Positions 56,581 through 64,000 of a DNA stretch of 64,000 bases are shown here, piece after piece. How positions within the stretch are numbered: position 1 is the stretch's first letter; each line of letters opens with the position of its first letter. The stretch is from Multifurca ochricompacta. Its lineage: Eukaryota > Basidiomycota > Agaricomycetes > Russulales > Russulaceae. The notes beneath the pieces are model-generated. The model was not told the DNA's origin. It did not search any database and saw nothing but the letters and a program-made list of their open reading frames with translations. The stretch is taken from contig WTXG01000035.1 in NCBI GenBank assembly GCA_022496185.1, positions 124,001 through 188,000 of the forward strand, written 5' to 3'. The translations under genes were made by a program, and so were the position numbers.

Positions 56581-58232
56581 TGGAGGTTACGGGGATGCGA
56601 AACTGGAAGAGGACCGGGGTATATAAAGATAAGGAGCGACTCCTGCTGGAGCTAAATCACTGCCAGCGGTAGATCCGATAGGTAATACGGCTGACTCAGA
56701 CCGGTGGGGATATATAATATGGGGGATGATGTCCGGGAAAAGAGGTGGTAAATGGGAGTGGGAGTAGGAAGGGATGAGGGGGGTTCCAATTCCAGGGCAC
56801 CAGAGACGTGTGTCGCGTCATTCTTGTAGTTGGCATTCCCTGGCAGCTTCCGGGAAGGGCGCTGATAAGTCTAGTAGTCGGCATGATGTAGCCCTGGCCC
56901 TCTCAAGTCCGAGCGCGGCGCTCTTCGTAGCACGTTTCAACAATCTCACCATATAATAATAATAATAATGCATTAGGTTAGCATTAGTATAGTACGATAA
57001 GAAGGCAGTGCGTCATCCATACCCGGAAAGCCGGAACGAGCCATCTCATTAAGAGTGGCGAATGCCGAAATTGCAATTGAGTAATCTTCAATGAACGTTG
57101 GTTCTTTTGGCCCAATCCAATCATGACAACCCACGGTCCAACGGTAGTCGGTAGTAAAGGCGGACCATCTCCCTAACCTAGTCCAAGTTCAAATAAGTCA
57201 AACGTGCCACACCCTCAGCGCTCTGTACACATCAAGAGACGGACACACACGGATCACTGTATTACGTGCAGTGTTGTATTGTTATCAATGAAACAGTAGG
57301 GTGGGACAGAGGGACACCATCATCTTCGGAAAACGGGAAAAGTGCAATTCGATCACGATGGCCCCCTCATCCCCTCAAGTGTCTGATTCCTGTCTAGAGC
57401 GGTGGCGTGCTGTGACACCATATCGCTGGGTGTTGCCCCCCCCCCCCCCCCTCCCCGGGTGTGTTGCTCCGCGGAAGCGGAAAGATCTAAGGATGGAATT
57501 GTAAGAGGTTTAGTGTGAAGACCGCGAGTATAATCGTTGCGACCACCTAATACATCCTGCACTATCGTGGTCAGAACACCGTGTAGATGTTGCTGAAACC
57601 TGAAAGAGGAACCACTTCGGTTGAGGGTACTTTGCCCTCCCCCCTGTTTGCCACTCCGCAGATGTGTCTGAGAGCCACTATGGCTTATCGACAAACATAC
57701 TGGATGAGGGTGACTCGCCTCTTAATTTAGAGGCCAATTACTTGAAGGACATGTCGGTCAACTTCTTCTCCGGTAGGAACGTTTTGTGTCGCCCCAGTCT
57801 AGGAAGGATAGTCAAACACAGAATAAGTACCTACACATAGTTTTTTTGTAGCAACCAGGCGCGATAAAAGGCTACCGTAACCCAGAATGCAGGCTAATGT
57901 GGCAGAACGAGGATGATTTGGTTCAGCATCTACGGGAGGGTGGGTGGTGTTCCCCGCTCAAGCGGATGTTGATTGATCACAATGTGAGATAGATAGTCCA
58001 GCGATCGACAAAGTGTGGATTGCACAGACGGAAAGCTCGAGCAGCGAGTAATTCGTTGACGTGAATAACAATAACCGCTAGTTGCTTGAAGAAATGTGAT
58101 GCATCAACACAGGGTAAGTGGATGGACAGCCTCGCTCAATCAGGACGACTGCTGAAAGGCGCCGGCCCGGAGCCACTCTTACAAGCAACGCTTGTGCTTG
58201 TGGCAGCAGCCCTCCATTGCTCGCTCACAATT
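56581..58232. promoter_or_regulatory. Divergent intergenic region
   Basis: About 1.65 kb between two divergent starts. Holds an (ATA)n run near 56954-56969 and a C14 run near 57437. No gene recognised on either strand. Confidence 0.4.
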
Positions 58233-59985
58233 ATGGCTGACAGCTCCTTGTCCTCTGTGGTATCTGGCCTCTTGCGTGCACAGATGGGTGCATCAGTATC
58301 AAGTACTGTCACAGACGAAGACCTCGATCGCCACGTAGCGGAGCTCATCCTCAATGAAGCCAAGAAGAAAGCAGAACAGTATGGCCAGCAGGGCATCCGC
58401 GCATATCTTCCCCAGTTCGTTCATCATCCTTTCCTTTAATGGGCATGTCCTGATGAATTACTGGTGGTACGATACAGACCAGAGAGCAACGTGCCAAAGG
58501 CGAACAAGCGCTTCCTTTCATCCATTATACGCAATACAGACGACCATAATAAGAGTGTCCTTCGTGCGCAGGCACTCTCTGGCGCAGAAATACGCATAGA
58601 GCGCGAGGCACAAGTGCGTGCGGACCGTCGAGCACGGGCGGAGGAGGCCGCAGCGGCGGAACGTGCAAGGCGATCGAGGCGTGGCCGGGATGACTCCTGG
58701 GACCGCGACCGCAGACGCAGGGAGCGGAGCAGGGAGTGGCTTGGATCAGACGAAGGGGAGGATCGGTGGCAGCCGTCGAAGAGACGACAGGACGATGGCG
58801 AAGAAGAGCATCATGGGGACCACCGGTCTGCGCGAAGGTCCCGGGGTGGCGAGGACAGCTTATCATCCAGGCGTCGCAAACGTCGTTCTCCCTCTCCTTC
58901 AGACGAAGAGGAGAAACGCCACTGGCGACGACGGCGCACACACACACGCACACACACACGCACATCGAGGAGTAGGAGTCCTGAGGGTGCCAGCGAGCGA
59001 AAATCACGCGGTGATGGCGAAGCATCTTCCAAGCGGCCCCGCTCGCCTTCTCCCTCGGACTTTGACAATGACAATGAAGACCGACTTTTACGACGACATC
59101 GTCGACGGCGGAGCTCTAGAAGTCTAGCGTAGACGATTCTCATGAAGGGGACAGCCGCCCAAGAGATAAAGGACGCTCGCATCGTCGTGACACCTCTCGC
59201 GACGCCAGCACCGATCGCGTTCGTGTTCGCGCACCCCTGAAAAGGCATCTCGCTCTGAAACGTTGTCGGAGGGATTAGGTACTCGGAATTGGACGTCCAG
59301 CTCAAGAGTCCACAGTCGGTCCCCATTGATAGAAGACCGCACAGGTGATCTCACTCAGCGCGAGTCGGATCTACGTCGCAAACTCAAAGGAAAAGGGAAG
59401 GCTTCTCTAGAAACTACATCGCGGCATAAGCGTTCGCGTTCGCTAACCCCCATCTCGAATACTCGGCCAGCATCTCATGATACATCCCTTGATCATCCGC
59501 GTCCTCCTTCCCCCGAACCTCGTCCGCCACCAGGTCCACCACCACCCCTTCCCCCACCTGCAGACTTCTCTCCGGTAGTATTCGCGCTGATCTACCCTCC
59601 AAGATGGACAAGTATTTTGAAGCGTCCTATGATCCGCGCTTAGATGTTGCACCGTTAAATGTTCCCAATATCCCAGCCACCGGACTTATTAACAGTGCCG
59701 AATTCGAGGGATGGGACGCGATGCTCGAGTTGATCAAACAGAAGCGGGAGGATAAGGCGGAACGAAAGCGGCTCGAGCGGCTCGGCCTGGTTGAGAAGAG
59801 TGGGAAGGAGAGGAGAGGGAGAGGAGAAAGGGAAGAAGAGCAAGAGCAAGAGCAAGGTTGCTGGGCTCGGGGTTGCAGGCACATTAGCCAGCTGGTCCGA
59901 GGGTGGAAACGGTCTTATGGACATAGAGTACAAGAAGCGCGGGTCGGTGAGGGAATGGGATCTGGGGAAGGAGAGTCCGACATAG
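58233..59985 (+). CDS. RS-rich nuclear protein (annotated PRP38B-like in Ascomycota), frame broken several times
   Basis: ATG 58233 (MADSSLSSVVSGLLRAQ). The conserved N-terminus, DLDRHVAELILNEAKKKAEQ and GIRAYLPQ, then an intron of about 65 nt, PESNVPKANKRFLSSIIRNT and DDHNKSVLRAQ, resembles fungal proteins labelled pre-mRNA-splicing factor 38B; that label is from memory. A long arginine/serine/acidic region follows (SRRGRDDSWDRDRRRRERSR and similar). The conserved C-terminus is SKMDKYFEASYDPRLDVAPL, EFEGWDAMLELIKQKREDKA, ERKRLERLGL and finally MDIEYKKRGSVREWDLGKES with stop at 59983-59985. Between them the frame changes near 59115-59125, 59190-59215, 59555-59590 and 59795-59845, with no plausible introns at these points. 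The first three changes each equal the loss of one base. Either this is a decaying gene or the purine-rich stretch is badly assembled. Confidence 0.6.
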
Positions 59986-60117
59986 ACTGGATAATTTTTG
60001 ACGAGCTTTCTCATTCTCTGATATCTATAATAATTGGATTGGGGGAAGTGGGATGATGTCACGTGCGGATATTGACCCGCGACGCGTCGTAACTCGCAGT
60101 CGCGACTTTTTACCATC

Positions 60118-63100
60118 ATGGCCACTGTTTCATCCATCGCTCAAATCCTTACATCCACCCTCAATCCTGATTCAAATGTACGAATTGCAGCAGAGCTCAG
60201 CCTATCCGAACTTCTCAAGGACCCACGTAAGGCCGGCTCTGTGGTCGTGACCATCCCGCTTTTCCTCACTTGACTCACCACACCCATCATAAAAGAATCG
60301 GGGCTTTCACTCGCACAACTCGTTCTCTCTCAGGGACCAGACTCCTCACTGCGACAGATGAGTTTTGATGTGTTCTGTGCGCACAAACAGTCTCTTGATG
60401 ACCTTTTTTCTTTTTTTGGCCTTTGGGATAGCACTCGGCGATCATCATATTGAGAAAGTACGTGAGGGAGCACTGGTCTCCTTTTTTCCCGCAATTCAGA
60501 GGAGGTGCACCACCGCCGGAGGTAAAGCGTTTTATGGCCATATTTCTTGTTAAATCTCTGAACGGCGCGTGAAAACGTACGTAGGTGAAAGACCAGATTC
60601 GCCGGGCTGTCTTTCAAGGGTTGTCTGACCCAGATCGTAAGATCAGATCCTTATGCGTGCGTCGATTTTATGTCTAGTGGACTTTCACGTACGTGGCTAA
60701 CGGTCGGTCCATCGTAGGCACATACATTGTCGACAATAGCCAACAGCGATTGGCCAGACGAATATCCAGACCTGCTCACTCTCTTAGTCCAGCTATTATT
60801 ATCTGGATCTTCCGACTCCATCCATGGTGCCATGCAGGTTCTCACCGAGTTTGTCAGGACAGACTTGACGGAAGACCAGCTTCTGCCTGTCATGCGTGAA
60901 TTGTTGCCCGTCCTGATGTCGATTCTGAGCGCCACGGAGGTATGTCTGCCGCCAGTTTACCTCACGATTAGCTACGAAATGTGCATGCATTCGCCTCTAG
61001 CAACATACGCCCCTGACTCGTTCGCGCACGATATCCGTCTTTCGCCAATGTGTAGAGGCGCTCTACATGGTCAAAGACCAGCACCCACAGGCTGCCAAAG
61101 AGGCCGCAGGAAATGTGCTACCTGCTTGGTTGGATGCCTTCAAGGTTCTTCTAGATCTTGACCCCCAACAGGACGTTCTCGGAGAATACTGGGACGGTCT
61201 GGAAATTCGCATCCAAATCTTCAGAGTGCGCACGCTTTTGTTGTTTCTCTTGGATGTTTCCCAGACATAGGTGGGAAGCACAGACTCTTGACACGATACA
61301 CACAACTTTTCCACGCGTCATCGCACCGTATTTGCCAGCATACGCTGCCGCCTCTTTGCACCACCTTCACGCACTCTATCCGTCGTATGTGAAATACTAT
61401 CTTGCAGACAGTGCCTCGGTACCAAATTCGTCCGAGGGGGAACCGATCGAGTTGTATAAGCTTATCGCGCCACTCGTTGACTTTGTTACAGGTGCCACAC
61501 GCCAGAGCAAGGCTCGCGTGTCTTTCGACGCAGGAACTATGGGGCAGTTGGTCGATGCGTTGGTCCAATGGGCCCAGATGACGAAGGAGAATGTGAGTTG
61601 GTCACCCCCTTTTCCTGTGAGTGAGAGTAGCGGTCTCATCCACCCTCAGGAGGAAGAATGGGCGGCCGACGCGAACTTATTCATCTCTCAAGAAGATGAT
61701 GACACGCAGGCTTATAGTGTGCGAGTCACTGTATTCGATTTGCTCTCAGTATGTCATGATTAAGGACACTGGTTATGCCAGCCTGACATTTCCTTCTTGT
61801 AGTCTCTTTTGAACAATACTCCTGTCCAAACAGTATCTGCATTACATTCTTCTGTCCAGCGTATTGTCACCGAAGCCAATCGGGCTCGGGAAGCCGGTGA
61901 TGAGGACTGGCAAGTGGTTCCACAACTCTAAGACCCGGCTCCCTTATATCTTTGTCGTCAGGTGGCGTCCCCTTGAAGGCGCTTTCGCGGTTCTGGGCTC
62001 CCAGGCTGAGGCAATTCTTGACATCTCGAACGACGAGCATGACGCTGGCCGCCAAAGACCAATCGATATCGAGTACCTCCTCGCGCATGTCGTCCCATCG
62101 TTGCTTACGCTTTCAGGTTTGTGGCGCCGGTGCAACATACGAGTCAACAGAGCAGCACTCTGATAGCCTAAAATGATAGCCTATCCGTTTTTGCAAGGTC
62201 GTTGTCTGTTTCTCGCCAGCCGATTTGCGGACTTGCTTCGCGCAGACGTACGAGGACAGTATCTTGATGCCGCAGTGCAGGTCATCGAGTCGAACGAGAC
62301 CGAAGTACCCTTCAAAGTCTCCGCGGTAAAGGCCATCCAGCAGTTAGTCGTTTGGCACACACTCGAAAATCTGCTATGTTGACATCTCTGATACAGTTTT
62401 GCCCGTTTTATCTCCGAGGCTCAATCGGCAGTAATACTCCGCATAACAAGAGACCTAGGTCCATTCCTGCTAGAAACGTCGGAAGACACTTTGTCTCTTG
62501 TGCTGGAGACGATAGCTGTATTGTCACAAATTGACAATGGCTCATGGTATACGACGGACCTGGCTGGAGCACTTACTACTGCACTGTTGGATGTCTGGCC
62601 GAAGAACATCAAAGGTTTGTCTTGCCGCCATTTGATACAACTGCTTATATCATTTCACCCGCCAGATCCAATATTTTTGTCTATCCTCAACGACGTTTTG
62701 CTTTCGGTCGCAAGCTCAAAGGTACCTGGTGTGTACGAGACCACCGTCAAACAAGCATTACCGAGGCTTACGGCATCGATGGGAAATGCGAGCGTGAACG
62801 AGTCATGGGTCGCTTCGTCGGCGCTGGAGCTCATTGGTAGCATTTGTCGAGGTGCCCCAGAGGCTGGTCTGGGCGAAGGGTTTTTCGCTGCGATTGCACA
62901 GAGTGTATTTGACTGCCTCAAATTTGCGGAGGATCGTGACGTCCTGCAGGTGCGCATCTTTTGGGGTACGCCGACCTGAGGTTGTCTGAACACGTATCCC
63001 TAAAGAACGGTGTTTTGCTCCTGACGCTCGTCGTGCGCAAGGACGTTGGTCAACTCCTGTCCTGGACGCACGTGGACGGTCAAACGGGTCTTCTGCATGT

Positions 63101-64000
63101 GCTGACCGTCATCGCTCGCTTATTGCAGAACCAAGACGAGTCGGGTGGGCTCGTGATCGGGGACCTGATCATTCACCTCTTCCGGCGCGCTGGAGAAAGT
63201 GTGCTGCCCGTACTGCCGGACCTTCTTCAAGCAATGCTCATACGGATGCTGACCGCTCAGACGGCGACCTTCCTACAAAGCCTGATCATCCCGTTCGCTT
63301 TTTTGATTTACAATCACCGCGACGCTGCGCTCGATCTACTTGAATCGACGCGCATTGGTGAGGAAGGCCGCTCGGGGCTAGACGTGCTGCTGAATACGTG
63401 GTGCGAGAACGCGGCAACTTTCCAAGGGTTCTGGCCGACGCGGATCAGCGCTCTCGCGCTATGCACACTATTACGTTCGGAGCGACCTTCGCTGCAGGCA
63501 ATCATCGTCAAGGGTGACATTATCATCACGGCTGCAACTAAGAACAGTGAGTTTGCTTTACTTTTCTTCCTCCGTCAGGTGTATATGCGAATTACTGATG
63601 CTTTTTTTTTTGGCAGCGATCATGACACGTTCGAAGACGAGGGTTGGTGAGTGGACAACTTGGGAGGCTCGAGGGCGTTGTTGTGTTGACATCGTGTCAT
63701 GTACAGAGCCTCCTCAATTCACCAGAGTGACGTTTCCAGTCAAGGCGCTCAAGCTTCTGCTACACGAGTTACAGACAAACGGTGAAGCTGCGACCCTAGA
63801 AGCACCTAGCGCTCCGCTTGGCACTGAGTCGGATGATGGCGTAAGTACCGATCCCTGCAGAATCCCGCTTCCCGCTGATAATTGGCTATGTTCGTCCCCT
63901 CCGTCCTAAAAAAAAACCGAAGGACTCGGATTGGTCCGATGAAGAAAGGGTAAAGGAGGACAGGTTCGCGTTCCTAACAGATTTTATGGGTGGGCGCGGC
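60118..64000 (+). CDS. KAP114: Importin-9/Kap114-type karyopherin beta, 3' end beyond window
   Basis: Nuclear import receptor; yeast Kap114 and human IPO9 carry histones H2A-H2B and TBP. ATG 60118 (MATVSSIAQILTSTLNPD) starts the first HEAT repeat. Introns join KDP to the QSGLSLAQLVLSQGPDSSLR block, then IIILRKYVREHWSPFFPQF, an importin-beta N-terminal-domain hallmark. EVKDQIRRAVFQGLSDPDRK, SDWPDEYPDLLTLLVQLL and QAAKEAAGNVLPAWLDAF follow. Later blocks are EWAADANLFISQEDDDTQAY, LAHVVPSLLTLS, IDNGSWYTTDLAGALTTALL, KDVGQLLSWTHVDGQTG and GLLHVLTVIARLLQNQDES. The acidic EEEWAADANLFISQEDDD segment is a typical Ipo9/Kap114 landmark. At least 12 introns; no frame break found. The gene continues past 64000, the last visible exon reading DWSDEERVKEDRFAFLTDF. 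Confidence 0.88.

Overview
The window is nuclear DNA of a filamentous basidiomycete fungus, most likely an Agaricomycete. The evidence is: dense GT-AG introns of about 50-65 nt inside nearly every gene, a DUF6535 multi-pass membrane protein (a family greatly expanded in Agaricomycetes), fungal-type housekeeping genes (cytochrome-b5-fused delta-9 desaturase, PFA4, XAN1-type xanthine dioxygenase, UNC93-like transporter) and U2 snRNA genes with a TATA box. There is no operon structure, CRISPR, phage or plasmid signal. I could not assign genus or species.

Layout. 0-15 kb is gene-dense: a small ORF, the delta-9 fatty-acid desaturase, NAF1 (H/ACA snoRNP assembly), a PEHE-like nuclear protein, an unknown basic protein, PFA4 palmitoyltransferase (divergent from the previous gene) and a tandem-bromodomain RSC4-like protein. 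15-21 kb carries a frame-broken DUF6535 gene and a C2H2 transcription factor. 22.1-24.4 kb and 47.3-49.2 kb are two inverted copies of one block: U2 snRNA, thioredoxin and a ZNHIT2-like zinc-finger gene. In the 22-24 kb copy the zinc-finger gene is a truncated relic, while both U2 and both thioredoxin genes look usable. Between the copies lie XAN1, centrin, a C2H2 factor, about 9 kb of gene-free simple-sequence DNA, an unknown signal-peptide/type I membrane protein, an UNC93-like transporter and a paralogous C2H2 factor. 50-64 kb returns to gene-dense DNA: GH47 alpha-1,2-mannosidase, an unknown protein, an RS-rich nuclear protein and importin-9, which runs off the window end.

The genes are mostly independent housekeeping loci. 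Loose functional themes are RNA biogenesis (U2 x2, NAF1, ZNHIT2-like, RS-rich protein), chromatin (bromodomain, PEHE-like), the secretory/membrane system (PFA4, GH47, desaturase) and nuclear import (importin-9).

The most notable observations are (i) two microexons, 5 nt and 3 nt, in the desaturase that restore conserved residues, one being a histidine of the third metal-binding box; (ii) the inverted U2/thioredoxin/ZNHIT2 duplication, in which U2 plus about 100 bp of its 3' flank is essentially invariant (1 difference in 291 bp) although neighbouring sequence has diverged; and (iii) a set of gene-internal frame breaks that are mostly of the kind expected from single-base losses in homopolymers, which points to assembly error more than to pseudogenes. 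All exon boundaries are read by eye from GT-AG sites and conserved protein sequence, without transcript evidence.
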